A stretch of DNA of 64,000 nucleotides from Lachnospiraceae bacterium (GCA_017416465.1 JAFQCK010000146.1:1-64000); one strand, 5' to 3'; shown: positions 9,080 to 18,567, numbered from the stretch's first letter. Notes: generated by a model not told the origin, from the letters alone. Program-made: numbers and translations.

Positions 9080-10861
9080 TTACGAAGCCTGTTCAAACTG
9101 ACTATTATACAACTCTGCATAAAATCCATTCTTTTCAAGCAGTTCCTCATGATTTCCACTCTCAATAACATCACCGTCTTTAAGCACCAAAATCAAATCT
9201 GCATTCTTTATAGTTGAAAGTCTGTGTGCAATTACAAACGAAGTACGATTTTTCATCAGTTCATCCATAGCATTCTGAATAATCAATTCTGTTCGTGTAT
9301 CAACTGAACTTGTTGCTTCATCAAGAATAAGCATTGGCTTATCTGCTATCATTGCTCGTGCTATTGTAAGCTGCTGCTTCTGACCCTGCGATAAATTAAT
9401 CTGGTCATTTAATACCGTATCATAACCTTTTGGTAACGTTCTTACAAAATGATGTAATCCCACAGCCTTACATGCTGCCTTCATTTTTTCTTCTGTAACA
9501 CCTTCTGTACAATAAATAAGATTTTCTCTTATTGTCCCTTCAAACAACCACGTATCTTGTAAAACCATACAAAACTGAGAATGAACATCCTCTCTTTTTA
9601 AATCCTTTGTTGAAATTCCATCAATTAGTATCTCTCCACCTTGAATTTCATGAAATCTCATTAAAAGATTTACTAAGGTTGTTTTTCCTGCTCCTGTCGG
9701 ACCTACTATTGCAATCTTTTGACCTGCTTTTACACTCGCTGAAAAGTCTTTAATAACAATTTTGTCTGAATCTTCATAACCGAATTTCACATGTTTAAAT
9801 TCAACATTCCCTTTAATATCTTTAAGTAAGGCTGTTTTTTCACTCTCATCTTCCATCTCTGTTGCATCAAGAAATTCAAAAACTCTCTCTCCCGCTGCCG
9901 CTGCTGACTGTAATGCCTGCATTGACTGACCAATCTGAGACAACGGTTGTGTAAAATATCTTATATACATCATAAATGCAACGATAACGCCAAATTTAAT
10001 CTTATCATCTAATACAAGTGTTGCACCCACAACACATACAACCACATAACCAAAGTTTCCGATAAATCCCATAAGCGGCATCATCATTCCTGATAAACAC
10101 TGCGATTTAAAAGCACTGTCTCTAAGATTTTCATTCATTTCATTGAAAGTGGCTGAAGCATCTTCTTCACCATTATAAGCTTTTACAACAGTATGACCTG
10201 AATATATTTCCTCAATATGCCCATTCAATTCTCCCAAATGCTTTTGTTGCCTTATAAAATATTTTTGCGAGCGACTCATTATCGCAGACATAAGTATAAA
10301 TCCAATAATGGTTGCCAAAATCCCTGCCACAGTCATTGTTACATTTGTCTTAAGCATCATTACAAGTGAACCTATAAAAAGTATCACTGATGAAACAAGA
10401 TTTCCGACACTCTGATTTAACGACTGCCCTATCATATCAACGTCATTTGTTACTCGTGATAAGATATCACCTGTTGAAGTTTTATTATAAAACCACATAG
10501 GAAGTCGGTTAATCTTTTCCGAAATATTTGAACGCAACTTATTAGATACTCTCTGCGTAACTGTTGCCATAATTAAACTCTGAACTGCCGATAAAATATA
10601 TCCTATTACATAAAAGGCTATAAGAATGAAACCGATTTTTTTAACCCCGTCCATATCAATACCTGTCATAATACCTTCTGCAATCAGATTAGTAATTTCC
10701 TTTAACTTATCCGGACCAATTAATGTTAAAACAGTACTTATTATTGAACAAATAATTGCTATCACTATAGCAGGAATATACGATTTACAGTAATTTATTA
10801 TTTTTCCCCAAGTCCCTTTAAAATCTTTTGACTTTTCAAAATTTCTATTTGGTCTAGGCAT
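9080..10861 (-). CDS. ABC exporter half-transporter, subunit with the complete ATP site
   Basis: ABC transporter with an N-terminal six-helix membrane domain (about residues 20-320) and a C-terminal nucleotide-binding domain, 593 residues. Walker A GPTGAGKTT, signature LSQGQ, Walker B MLILDEATSSVD and switch VIAHRLST are all canonical. It overlaps the upstream ABC gene by one base (TAATG), so the two are translated together and almost certainly form a heterodimer of the BmrCD/LmrCD/TM287-288 kind. The substrate (drug, peptide or lipid) cannot be told. It is the last gene of the pair, and no membrane-fusion or peptidase domain is present. Confidence 0.92.
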   Translation of the reverse strand: MPRPNRNFEKSKDFKGTWGKIINYCKSYIPAIVIAIICSIISTVLTLIGPDKLKEITNLIAEGIMTGIDMDGVKKIGFILIAFYVIGYILSAVQSLIMATVTQRVSNKLRSNISEKINRLPMWFYNKTSTGDILSRVTNDVDMIGQSLNQSVGNLVSSVILFIGSLVMMLKTNVTMTVAGILATIIGFILMSAIMSRSQKYFIRQQKHLGELNGHIEEIYSGHTVVKAYNGEEDASATFNEMNENLRDSAFKSQCLSGMMMPLMGFIGNFGYVVVCVVGATLVLDDKIKFGVIVAFMMYIRYFTQPLSQIGQSMQALQSAAAAGERVFEFLDATEMEDESEKTALLKDIKGNVEFKHVKFGYEDSDKIVIKDFSASVKAGQKIAIVGPTGAGKTTLVNLLMRFHEIQGGEILIDGISTKDLKREDVHSQFCMVLQDTWLFEGTIRENLIYCTEGVTEEKMKAACKAVGLHHFVRTLPKGYDTVLNDQINLSQGQKQQLTIARAMIADKPMLILDEATSSVDTRTELIIQNAMDELMKNRTSFVIAHRLSTIKNADLILVLKDGDVIESGNHEELLEKNGFYAELYNSQFEQAS

Positions 10862-12618
10862 TAGGCTAACTCCTCCTTTGACAACTGTGAATATGCAATC
10901 TGCTGATATACTTCACAGGTTTTCATAAGCTCTGAGTGTGTTCCCATACCTGCGATTTTTCCATCATCCAGTACAATTATCTTATCAGCATCAATAATAG
11001 TTCCTATTCTTTGTGCTACAATAAGCCTTGTAGAATCTTTACATTCTTTATTAAGTGCTTCTCTAAGCATCTTATCCGTTTTATAATCAAGTGCTGAAAA
11101 TGAATCATCAAAAATAAATATCTCAGGCTTTCTGCAAATTGCTCTTGCAATTGAAATTCTCTGTTTCTGTCCACCTGAAAAGTTAGAACCTGATTGAGCT
11201 ACATAAGCCTTGTATGTATCTTTACTATTGTCAATAAATTCTTTTGCCTGAGCTATACTAACAGCATTTTCTATATCATTTAGATTAGATTCACCTTTTC
11301 CATTATCTCCATAAGCTATATTTGATTTAATATCTCCCTTAAATAAAATCGCCTTCTGCGAAACATATCCTATCTTATTACGTAAAGCCTTCTGTGTATA
11401 CTTCCTTACATTTAATCCATCTACTAATACTTCTCCCTCTGTTGCATCATAAAAACGTGGTACAAGATTTATAACAGTACTCTTTCCACATCCCGTTGCT
11501 CCTATAAATGCCACCGTTTCTCCTTTATGAGCTGTAAATGTAATATTTTCTAAAACATAATCATCTGCATCAGGATATTTGAATGAAACATTTCTAAATT
11601 CAATTTCTCCCACTTTTCCATTATCACTATCAGTAACATTTCCATCAACAACAGATGGTTTTGTATCAAGCACTTCATTAATACGTTTAGCTGAAACTGA
11701 CGCTCTTGGTAAAATTATAAATATCATTACAAGCATCATAAACGACATTACAACCTGAATTGCATACTGTGCAAATACTGTCATCTCAGAAAACAATGAC
11801 GCTTTATCCATCAAATCTGCACTTTCAATAAGAACTGCACCTATCCAGTAAATGGATAGAGAGAGTCCACTCATAACAAGATGTATACTCGGCATCATAA
11901 ATGACATTACTCTCATAGCATAAAGATGAGTATTCGTAAGTTCGTCATTTGCTTTTTTAAACTTTTCTTCCTGATAATCTTCTGCATTATATGCTCTTAC
12001 AACTCGAAGCCCCGTAAGATTTTCCCTTGTTACCCTGTTCATATCATCAGTAAGTCTTTGCAACATTCTAAACTTAGGCATCGCAATACACACGCATATT
12101 CCAACAACTGCGAGCAATACAACCACTGCTATTGCTGTTGAAAGAGTCCACTCATAACTTTTTCCGGAAATCTTGCAGATTGCCCATATAGCTGTTATTG
12201 GAGCTTTTATAAGAACCTGTAATCCCATAACAATTAACATCTGAACCTGCATAATATCATTTGTAGAACGTGTAATAAGACTGGCTGTAGAAAAATGTCC
12301 AATCTCCTCCATCGAAAATGATTGCACTTTATTAAATAACTTACCTCTTAATGTAGCAGAAAAATTTGCTGCTATCTTAGATGCACAAACAGCTGTTACC
12401 ATTGATGCAATCAGACTTCCAAAGGCACAAAGCAACATCTTTGCACCTTCTGATATAATATCCGACATTTCACTTCCGGGTGTTTGGATGAGCATTGTAA
12501 TCTCAGACATATAATCAGGCATAGTAAGTTCAAGCCATACCTGTAGTACAATAAATAAAATCGCAAGACCTGCAAGCATCCATTCTGTTTTTCTAAAATT
12601 TTTAAATAGTTTTATCAT
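10861..12618 (-). CDS. ABC exporter half-transporter, subunit with the degenerate ATP site
   Basis: Partner of the downstream ABC gene, 585 residues with a six-helix membrane domain and a C-terminal ATPase domain. Walker A is GATGCGKST and the signature is FSGGQ. The Walker B region reads IFIFDDSFSALD, with Asp in place of the catalytic Glu, and the switch loop reads IVAQRIGTI, with Gln in place of His. Both changes are the standard signs of the non-hydrolysing site in heterodimeric ABC exporters. The one-base TAATG overlap with the next gene ties the two together. An AAAGG-type ribosome binding site precedes the ATG. Confidence 0.92.
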   Translation of the reverse strand: MIKLFKNFRKTEWMLAGLAILFIVLQVWLELTMPDYMSEITMLIQTPGSEMSDIISEGAKMLLCAFGSLIASMVTAVCASKIAANFSATLRGKLFNKVQSFSMEEIGHFSTASLITRSTNDIMQVQMLIVMGLQVLIKAPITAIWAICKISGKSYEWTLSTAIAVVVLLAVVGICVCIAMPKFRMLQRLTDDMNRVTRENLTGLRVVRAYNAEDYQEEKFKKANDELTNTHLYAMRVMSFMMPSIHLVMSGLSLSIYWIGAVLIESADLMDKASLFSEMTVFAQYAIQVVMSFMMLVMIFIILPRASVSAKRINEVLDTKPSVVDGNVTDSDNGKVGEIEFRNVSFKYPDADDYVLENITFTAHKGETVAFIGATGCGKSTVINLVPRFYDATEGEVLVDGLNVRKYTQKALRNKIGYVSQKAILFKGDIKSNIAYGDNGKGESNLNDIENAVSIAQAKEFIDNSKDTYKAYVAQSGSNFSGGQKQRISIARAICRKPEIFIFDDSFSALDYKTDKMLREALNKECKDSTRLIVAQRIGTIIDADKIIVLDDGKIAGMGTHSELMKTCEVYQQIAYSQLSKEELA

Positions 12619-12707
12619 AGATTCGCCTTTCTGTTTTTATAAAATATTTTAAAACTAACTACAACTTTGTGTATTGCAAGCATTACTTCGCTTGCAGGGC
12701 TTTTGCT

Positions 12708-12743
12708 ACAAAAATAGAGTATCTTAACTATCCGATACTCTAT
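12708..12743 (-). terminator. Terminator downstream of nadR
   Basis: ATAGAGTATC (12714-12723) pairs perfectly with GATACTCTAT (12734-12743), and on the minus strand the hairpin is followed by TTTTT. It lies 108 bp after the nadR stop and ends the NAD cluster. A second 7-bp hairpin (TGCAAGC at 12675-12681, GCTTGCA at 12690-12696) follows. Nothing else is seen in the 233-bp gap before the ABC genes. Confidence 0.7.
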
Positions 12744-12851
12744 CTATAATATAAACATAAATTCCAATATATACTATATTACAAACCATTTAATAAATCT
12801 AATAAAAAAAATATAAACTATATCTTATGAAAAAACAAGTTTATCACATTT

Positions 12852-13892
12852 CTACCATTTTGTGTCTATCCCAAGTTGTTCTTCTATAAGTTTCTTGGAT
12901 TTATCAAATCTTTCCAAATAATCTCCTGTAATAGAATGATATTTTATTCCTGCATCTTTTAAAAGTTCTTTTATTTGATTACTGTATTTTTCTCTGTCGC
13001 TTTCTATTTCCTCACTTCTGGTTCCATCCTGAACAAAATCCACATCCGGTTCTAAGAATAAAACCAAATCCCATACACAGATATCGTTAACCGCTTTGGC
13101 AAGCACCACACATTTATCAAGATTTTCTTTATCATTGCCTAGTAAAAAATAACTGTAAAACATAGTAGTTATTGCATCTGTATCTACAAACAATATTCTA
13201 TTTGCCTGTTTTGACATATCCATTACATTTATTTTTTGCCTTAAGATGTTTTCGTACATATCCTCTGCAACCATATATTCTTCTCCACCGGCATACTCAC
13301 AAGTATCTCTTCCAACCTCCGATACATAGTTTGTATTATATGCAAGTGCCAGATTTTGAACTAAAGTTGACTTCCCTGTGCTTTCGCCACCTACAACCAG
13401 AACTTTTCGAACATAATAATCTCTACATACTTCCGGAATATAATCCCAATTCTTCATCGCCCATGACCTGATATCTGTTGAACTAATAGGCACCTCTGCC
13501 CTGTCAAAATAATGTACTACACTTTCAGGACAATACAACGACTCAAATCTGTTAGTTCCATAGTAATCGGAACCACAAAATACTATATCAATAGGCTTGC
13601 CAACTAATCTCTTAATATCTTTAGCTCCCTGTTCCCAGTAAAAATCAGTATTGTAAACTTCTTTTGAAACAGCTCCATCTTCAACCATTAAAATTTTCAC
13701 ATTATCAAGATGTTTTACACTATTTAAAATCCATCTGTACCTTAATTCTTTTGAAACAGATTCTCTTCCTTCACACCAGCTTATTACAACATATAATTCC
13801 TCACACATTGCTGCTGCTCTAATAATATCATGAATATGTCCGACGTGAAGGGGGTCAAATGAGCCTCCATACATTCCAACTTTATATCTCAC
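12852..13892 (-). CDS. nadR: Bifunctional NMN adenylyltransferase / ribosylnicotinamide kinase NadR
   Basis: Converts nicotinamide riboside to NMN and NMN to NAD. The N-terminal nucleotidyltransferase carries GGSFDPLHVGH (HxGH at residues 16-19) and the ISSTDIRS motif at 136-143. The C-terminal kinase has the P-loop GGESTGKST at 168-176 followed by DTDAITTMFY. At 346 residues it lacks the N-terminal HTH of enterobacterial NadR, so it is an enzyme only; regulation is left to nrtR. The start is GTG. It lies 22 bp after pnuC, which supplies its substrate. Confidence 0.95.
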   Translation of the reverse strand: MRYKVGMYGGSFDPLHVGHIHDIIRAAAMCEELYVVISWCEGRESVSKELRYRWILNSVKHLDNVKILMVEDGAVSKEVYNTDFYWEQGAKDIKRLVGKPIDIVFCGSDYYGTNRFESLYCPESVVHYFDRAEVPISSTDIRSWAMKNWDYIPEVCRDYYVRKVLVVGGESTGKSTLVQNLALAYNTNYVSEVGRDTCEYAGGEEYMVAEDMYENILRQKINVMDMSKQANRILFVDTDAITTMFYSYFLLGNDKENLDKCVVLAKAVNDICVWDLVLFLEPDVDFVQDGTRSEEIESDREKYSNQIKELLKDAGIKYHSITGDYLERFDKSKKLIEEQLGIDTKW

Positions 13893-13914
13893 GCTTTAAG
13901 CACCTACTTTTTCT

Positions 13915-14652
13915 TTATTTTTTCTTTTTGGTCGGGATTGCTTTTCCTTTAGCTTCCTTTTCCCACTTTATCAACATAATAATTGCATTAAACCAATATA
14001 CAATCCACATTAATAAAGTAGCCATATTTCCACTTCCCGTACGGAAATCACACCACCACATATACACACTAAAAGCATCTACCGCAAACCAAATCCACCA
14101 TTGCTCTGCAAACATCTTTATTGAAACAACCATTGCAATTACTGATGATACTGTCGTAAAACTGTCAACATATGGCATTGCATCTCCCAACTTCTTTAAA
14201 ATCAATCCATATCCCAAAGTTGTTAAAGCTATACATATAACCAACACAATTCTTTGTAATGCATTCATTCGTCTTTTGTTAACTTCCCTAGTTTCTTCAT
14301 TCATATTTTTATTCCAAACATAGAAACCAACAAATTGCATAGGAACATAATAAATTGCATTTAACATAGTTTCGCCATAAAGCTTTGCTTTATATGAAAT
14401 AATTGCATATAATACACAGTTTACAAGTCCGAATATGTATGCGGATAATTTTCCTTTACCTGTACAGACAACACAGGCAACTCCGGTTGTTGCAGAAATA
14501 ATTCCCATAAGAGTATCTCCCCAGTAGATTGATAATCCTGCAATAATCAAACACGATAAAACAAGCCATATTACTTCTGCTTTTTTCCAGCCACTTATTT
14601 CATTTGCAAAAAAATCTTTAACATCAAATTTCTTTTGTTCAGTATTTTTCAT
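13915..14652 (-). CDS. pnuC: Nicotinamide riboside transporter PnuC
   Basis: Membrane carrier for nicotinamide riboside; uptake is driven by phosphorylation of the substrate by NadR, encoded next. The protein has 245 residues with about seven hydrophobic segments. The family motif FYVWNKN is near residue 130 and AEQWWIWFAVDAF near 200, carrying the conserved Trp-rich helix. The C-terminus is basic (KKKK). An AGGAGGG ribosome binding site precedes the ATG. It is separated from nadE by 81 bp containing a perfect 32-bp palindrome. Confidence 0.93.
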   Translation of the reverse strand: MKNTEQKKFDVKDFFANEISGWKKAEVIWLVLSCLIIAGLSIYWGDTLMGIISATTGVACVVCTGKGKLSAYIFGLVNCVLYAIISYKAKLYGETMLNAIYYVPMQFVGFYVWNKNMNEETREVNKRRMNALQRIVLVICIALTTLGYGLILKKLGDAMPYVDSFTTVSSVIAMVVSIKMFAEQWWIWFAVDAFSVYMWWCDFRTGSGNMATLLMWIVYWFNAIIMLIKWEKEAKGKAIPTKKKK

Positions 14653-14687
14653 ATTCCCTCCTATAAAAAACTTTTATTCAAAATTGT

Positions 14688-14719
14688 AATTAGGGGGTAA
14701 AAATTTTTACCCCCTAATT
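14688..14719. repeat. Perfect 32-bp palindrome between nadE and pnuC
   Basis: AATTAGGGGGTAAAAA is followed immediately by its own reverse complement, with no mismatch. The stem contains a GGGGG/CCCCC block and the centre is AAAAATTTTT. It lies 36 bp upstream of the pnuC ATG and 15 bp after nadE. As a terminator for minus-strand transcripts it lacks a following T-run, so a role as operator or mRNA-processing hairpin is equally possible. Confidence 0.85.
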
Positions 14720-14733
14720 TTAAAAAACAAATT

Positions 14734-15468
14734 TTATATCTCGCTAGGTTTAAACGCAGGCATCAACTGTAATTTGAATAAATTTCTCTCATGCATACCA
14801 TCAATTTTAGCCTTTAACTCTTCATCTTCTATCACACCCTCACGAATATATCTGTCAAGTGTTTCATAAGTAAATCCTAAGTTATCCTCATCTGTTTTTC
14901 CACACAAACCATCAATAGGTACTTTGTCAACCAGTTCTATTGGTAACTCAAGTAATCTTCCAATTTCCTTAATCTCCTGCACTGTGAGATTAGAAAGTGG
15001 ACTAAAATCTCCTGCTGCATCACCATATCTAGTTGAATATCCAACCCAGTCTTCTGAAAGATTACAAGTATTAACAACTCTTCCGTTCATACTCTGTGAT
15101 ACAGCATATAAAGTTGCCATTCTGATTCTTGGTGGAAGATTAATTAAAGACTGATTACTAAGCTCTAACTGCTCAGAAATCTGATTCTTAATTCCCTCAA
15201 CTCCATCAAAAATATTGATTGTAAAATTCTTTATTCCTAAATGATTAACAAGTTGTTTCGCGCTGTCGATATCTTTTTGTTCACCACATGGCATAAGAAC
15301 TCCGATTACTCTGTCTTTTCCAAGTGCTTCCACACAAAGGGCTGCTGCAATTGAACTGTCCTTTCCACCTGAAATACCAATTACGGCATTACAGCCTTTT
15401 CCATTTTCTTCAAAAAAATCCTGTATCCATTTTACACATTCATCTTTAACTTTCTTAGCATCAAACAT
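14734..15468 (-). CDS. nadE: NH3-dependent NAD+ synthetase NadE
   Basis: Amidates nicotinate adenine dinucleotide to NAD using ammonia. The protein has 244 residues, the short form without a glutaminase domain. The PP-loop GISGGKDSSIAAAL is at about residues 31-44, with the NTCNLSEDWVGYSTRYGD motif near 133-150 and a TDEDNLGFTY substrate loop. The ATG overlaps the nadV stop by one base (TAATG), so the two are translationally coupled. An enzyme for the nicotinate branch next to NAMPT and NadR (nicotinamide/riboside branches) suggests that the cluster serves several salvage routes. Confidence 0.96.
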   Translation of the reverse strand: MFDAKKVKDECVKWIQDFFEENGKGCNAVIGISGGKDSSIAAALCVEALGKDRVIGVLMPCGEQKDIDSAKQLVNHLGIKNFTINIFDGVEGIKNQISEQLELSNQSLINLPPRIRMATLYAVSQSMNGRVVNTCNLSEDWVGYSTRYGDAAGDFSPLSNLTVQEIKEIGRLLELPIELVDKVPIDGLCGKTDEDNLGFTYETLDRYIREGVIEDEELKAKIDGMHERNLFKLQLMPAFKPSEI

Positions 15469-16943
15469 TAGAACTTACCTCCATGCAAAATATTTCTAAT
15501 CTCTTTAAGAGACTGTTCTTTAATCATATTTCCGTCTTTAAAAATTGTAACAAGCTGATTATCCTTGTTAGCTACAGCTTCTTCCCAACTATACTCATCT
15601 TTAAAGCTATATTCGCCCTCAGCATTTACTGAAACTACACAACAGCCCTTTTGTGATTTTTTAAATCCTCCGTCTTTAGGATTTTTAAATATAGGATATG
15701 GTTTATCATCTATCTCACAATATGTTGCCTTTATACAAGAACTGAAAGTATCTCTTGTAAATGGCTTCAACATTCCTGCTTCCTCCACACACTGCATTGA
15801 GAATGAACCTACACCAAGTGCTACATTTGAACACGCAAAACCATTTTCTTCCAAAATTCTATAGATTTCTTCACATCTCTGAATTGTTATTGAATCACCA
15901 TAAATAGCTTTAACATGTGGGTCTAATACCTTATAACCTTTGCTGTTTACTGTTCCTCCAAATTGCTCCCAAAGCTTAAATACGGTTTTTGTAACAACTT
16001 CCACACATTCACCTGAATCACCGCGCATCAACATACAACCATTATGATTTAAAATCTCTTCCTTAAGTTGTGGTAATACATTATCAATGATGTTCCAATA
16101 ATCATACGAGTCCAAAACAGCTGAAAAACTTGTGTTAGGATAAATCTCTGTTAAAAGTCTACGAAGCAATGTGATTTCATCACCATCAATCGCATAATTA
16201 CTACACATTACAGAATGTTCGGTACTTGGACTTCCAAATGCAACCGGCTCCTTTGTACAATCACAGTCATACATTTTTTCAAGATAATAGATTGTTGGAA
16301 CAGTAGCTGTATTTAAGAATGATAAACACCAGCCGGCCCCTGCCTTAATAGCAGATTCCGTACATTCCTCCCCTCTAAAATCAAATGCTCCTAATGCTTT
16401 TGCTCTGGGAAGACTATCATCACAGGTCTTATCATAATATTTATTAACAATTTCTCTATAAGTATACCCTACTGTTGCAGCAATCATCGGATGCCAGCTC
16501 TCTGCCGAAATCAAGCTTTCAAGTGCCTGTGGAAGCCATGCAAATTCAGGATGAGTATTAGTAATTCCAAACATTGGTACATGCATTGGAACTCTTGCAC
16601 CTTCAGGTAAAGAAATAATTTCTATTGGAAGATATCCTAACTTATGTAACTTTTCAATCTTATCTATCTTATAAGCATCTGCTCCTAAAGCTGCATCCAT
16701 AATCCTCTTATATTCACCAACAGCCTCTTCATATGACTTTCCAAAAAACTCATCATTAAAATATTCAATAAGATATTTTTTAATAAATCCCTGTAAACCA
16801 AACATAACAACCTTATCCCACATATCAACCCTACTCATTCTTGGTGTAAAATAAGACACAGATTTTGTAATCTTTTCAGGTAACATTTCAGTGTGAACCG
16901 CTTTGTAAAAATCTATAAGTAACATTGGATTTCCGTTATTCAT
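15468..16943 (-). CDS. nadV: Nicotinamide phosphoribosyltransferase (NAMPT/NadV type)
   Basis: Joins nicotinamide to PRPP to make NMN. The protein has 491 residues, the length of the NAMPT family rather than of ordinary nicotinate phosphoribosyltransferases. Recognisable blocks are DFYKAVHTEMLPE at the N-terminus, FDFRGEECTESAIKAGAG around 190-208, FGSPSTEHSVMCSNY (with the phospho-accepting His position of NAMPT) and LMRGDSGECVEVV, matching the Arg-x-Asp-Ser-Gly PRPP loop. A GAAAGGAAG site precedes the ATG. The gene is coupled to nadE downstream; upstream, a nested palindromic element fills the gap to the prs-like gene. Confidence 0.94.
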   Translation of the reverse strand: MNNGNPMLLIDFYKAVHTEMLPEKITKSVSYFTPRMSRVDMWDKVVMFGLQGFIKKYLIEYFNDEFFGKSYEEAVGEYKRIMDAALGADAYKIDKIEKLHKLGYLPIEIISLPEGARVPMHVPMFGITNTHPEFAWLPQALESLISAESWHPMIAATVGYTYREIVNKYYDKTCDDSLPRAKALGAFDFRGEECTESAIKAGAGWCLSFLNTATVPTIYYLEKMYDCDCTKEPVAFGSPSTEHSVMCSNYAIDGDEITLLRRLLTEIYPNTSFSAVLDSYDYWNIIDNVLPQLKEEILNHNGCMLMRGDSGECVEVVTKTVFKLWEQFGGTVNSKGYKVLDPHVKAIYGDSITIQRCEEIYRILEENGFACSNVALGVGSFSMQCVEEAGMLKPFTRDTFSSCIKATYCEIDDKPYPIFKNPKDGGFKKSQKGCCVVSVNAEGEYSFKDEYSWEEAVANKDNQLVTIFKDGNMIKEQSLKEIRNILHGGKF

Positions 16944-16980
16944 AATAATCTACTTCCTTTCAAATAATCTTATTTTTTAT

Positions 16981-17131
16981 GAAACTCTAACCCACAACTC
17001 TTTGTGCTTGCTCTCACTCCGTTGTTCGTACAATTTTTAACAATTTTGTTCGTATACTACGTACAAAATTGCAAAATTGTTCGCCCAAAGTCGCAATTCG
17101 CAATGCACAAAGATGTTGTTAATATAGTTTC
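16981..17131. repeat. Nested palindromic intergenic element, copy A
   Basis: The outer arms GAAACT...CTTTGTGC (16981-17007) and GCACAAAG...AGTTTC (ending 17131) are largely complementary. An inner imperfect stem runs from ACAATTTT (17030) to AAAATTGT (17080) with the tip TTCGTATACTACGTAC. Between the stems lie the conserved left box GCTCTCACTCCGTTGTTCG and right box GTTCGCCCAAAGTCGCAATT. The same boxes occur at 48363-48513 (inverted) and 59068-59200, where the stems have other sequences. It lies between the prs-like gene and nadV. No ORF, and not a simple terminator. Confidence 0.8.
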
Positions 17132-17151
17132 TCAAAATATATACAAATACA

Positions 17152-17952
17152 TCAAATAACTTCTATATTTTCATTACTTGCCGTGAATATGCTATCTGTT
17201 GTAAATACTTTTTTGATAAGTCCGCTTGTAAGCACTTCGCCCTCTAAAATTGTATTCTCACAATGAGATATGTAAAGGTAAATATCATTTGCGCCAAGTT
17301 TTTTAAGTTCTTTAGCACTAAAATAGAAGGTACCGCCTCTGCTTGAAATATCATCAACTATTATGATATCGCTTCCGTTAATCAAATCTGTCATTCCTGA
17401 TACATCAAGTCCCATTATATTGCCCGTTGCCCAATCTCTTTTCTTAATTCCAAATGTATATGGCTTATCAATCATTCCCGAATATCTTTTCATAGCACCT
17501 TCGTCAGGATAAAACATAATTAAATTTCTATCACTGCATTTAACTTTTTCGATAACTTTTTCAATATTAAGCTTTGGTGTATCGATTATTATATTATCAA
17601 TTAAAGCCTCACTTACACTTGAATGTGGGTCTAATACTCTTACTGACCTAAATCCTAAAGAATTAATTATTTCAGAAAAATATTTAAGTGTAAATACATC
17701 TTCATCACTTTTAACTCTGTCCTGGCGGGCATTTGGAATATATGGCATATCCAAATCAATTTTATTAATTCCATGACTCTGTAAATGTCTTGTGAGATAA
17801 ATTAACGCTACAAGTTCTTCATTATTCTCAAAAGTCCATTTTATAACAGCTTTTCTATCTTCATCAAACTCCTTAGAAACATATTCTTTCATAAGAATTG
17901 TTCCGTCAGGAAACTTTCCAATTTCAATCTTTTTATCATTTAATCTAATCAT
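17152..17952 (-). CDS. Ribose-phosphate pyrophosphokinase family protein (NAD cluster type)
   Basis: PRPP synthetase homologue, 266 residues, shorter than housekeeping Prs (about 310). It keeps MPYIPNARQDRV, the family's ATP/Mg segment (compare PYARQDR), VLDPHSSVSEALI, and the PRPP loop DIIIVDDISSRGGTF near residues 195-210. It probably supplies PRPP to the phosphoribosyltransferase encoded next. Such short Prs-like genes are known companions of nadV in NrtR-controlled clusters. A GAGAGGAAG site precedes the ATG. It lies 90 bp after the PncA-like gene. Confidence 0.85.
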   Translation of the reverse strand: MIRLNDKKIEIGKFPDGTILMKEYVSKEFDEDRKAVIKWTFENNEELVALIYLTRHLQSHGINKIDLDMPYIPNARQDRVKSDEDVFTLKYFSEIINSLGFRSVRVLDPHSSVSEALIDNIIIDTPKLNIEKVIEKVKCSDRNLIMFYPDEGAMKRYSGMIDKPYTFGIKKRDWATGNIMGLDVSGMTDLINGSDIIIVDDISSRGGTFYFSAKELKKLGANDIYLYISHCENTILEGEVLTSGLIKKVFTTDSIFTASNENIEVI

Positions 17953-18042
17953 AAGCTTCCTCTCTTCTACTATTTATAGCAATTCAACATTTACCACGAT
18001 TTCAAATATATCATGCTTGCACACTTCTAATCTCAATCTATC

Positions 18043-18567
18043 TTATGCTATTATTTCAATCTGACATGAAGCCATTGTTTCAAGTGCTGCATTATGTTTA
18101 TCCGGTGTAACACCTGCACAACATTTCGCATCAACCTTGATAGTCATCTCCGGGTAATTAGCCTTTAATAAAAGCGCATTTGATACAACACAGATATCTG
18201 TACATAATCCGATAAGCTCTACTTCTATATCATTTATATTATAATTTCCAATAATCTCTACCAAATCAACTGAACCAAATGTTGGCTTACAAACTGCTAT
18301 GTATCCCTTTTTATCAAGCGCAGCTTGCACCTTCTTATCAAGTTCCCAACCTTCTGTACCTTTTATGCAATGTGGAACAGGCAATTTCTTACCTTCCTGT
18401 GTATTCATATAATCATCATAATGTGTATCATAAGTCGCAATTACATCTCCATCAAAATTTTCAATCTTTTCAACAACATTATCAACAATTGCTACTGCTT
18501 CACTTGTACCTAATGCTCCATCAACAAAATCCTTTTGCATATCAACTACTACTAATACCTTTTTCAT
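18043..18567 (-). CDS. Cysteine hydrolase of the isochorismatase/nicotinamidase family
   Basis: A 174-residue isochorismatase-fold hydrolase. The catalytic triad is visible: Asp in VVVDMQKDFV (D8 or D12 region), a Lys in VCKPTFGS, and Cys in IGLCTDICVVSNA, with the cis-peptide motif before it. The context makes nicotinamidase (PncA) activity likely: it would feed the nicotinate branch that ends at NadE. The metal-site pattern of PncA (DxHxxxH) is seen only partly as TYDTHYDDY, so a related amidohydrolase cannot be excluded. The ATG has an AAAGGCAGG site. Confidence 0.75.
   Translation of the reverse strand: MKKVLVVVDMQKDFVDGALGTSEAVAIVDNVVEKIENFDGDVIATYDTHYDDYMNTQEGKKLPVPHCIKGTEGWELDKKVQAALDKKGYIAVCKPTFGSVDLVEIIGNYNINDIEVELIGLCTDICVVSNALLLKANYPEMTIKVDAKCCAGVTPDKHNAALETMASCQIEIIA

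Noticed and set aside
13859..14323. 154-codon plus-strand frame opposite pnuC and the 5' end of nadR
   Set aside because: It is antisense to two well-recognised genes, has no ribosome binding site and no family motifs; open frames opposite AT-rich membrane genes are common.
14653..14733. NAD+ or NMN riboswitch before pnuC
   Set aside because: The 81-bp gap holds only the palindrome and a ribosome binding site; no aptamer-like multi-stem fold is visible.
16981..17131. Copy A of the nested element as an ordinary terminator
   Set aside because: The stem is interrupted by two long unpaired conserved boxes, there is no T-run, and the same boxes occur at two other loci with unrelated stems.
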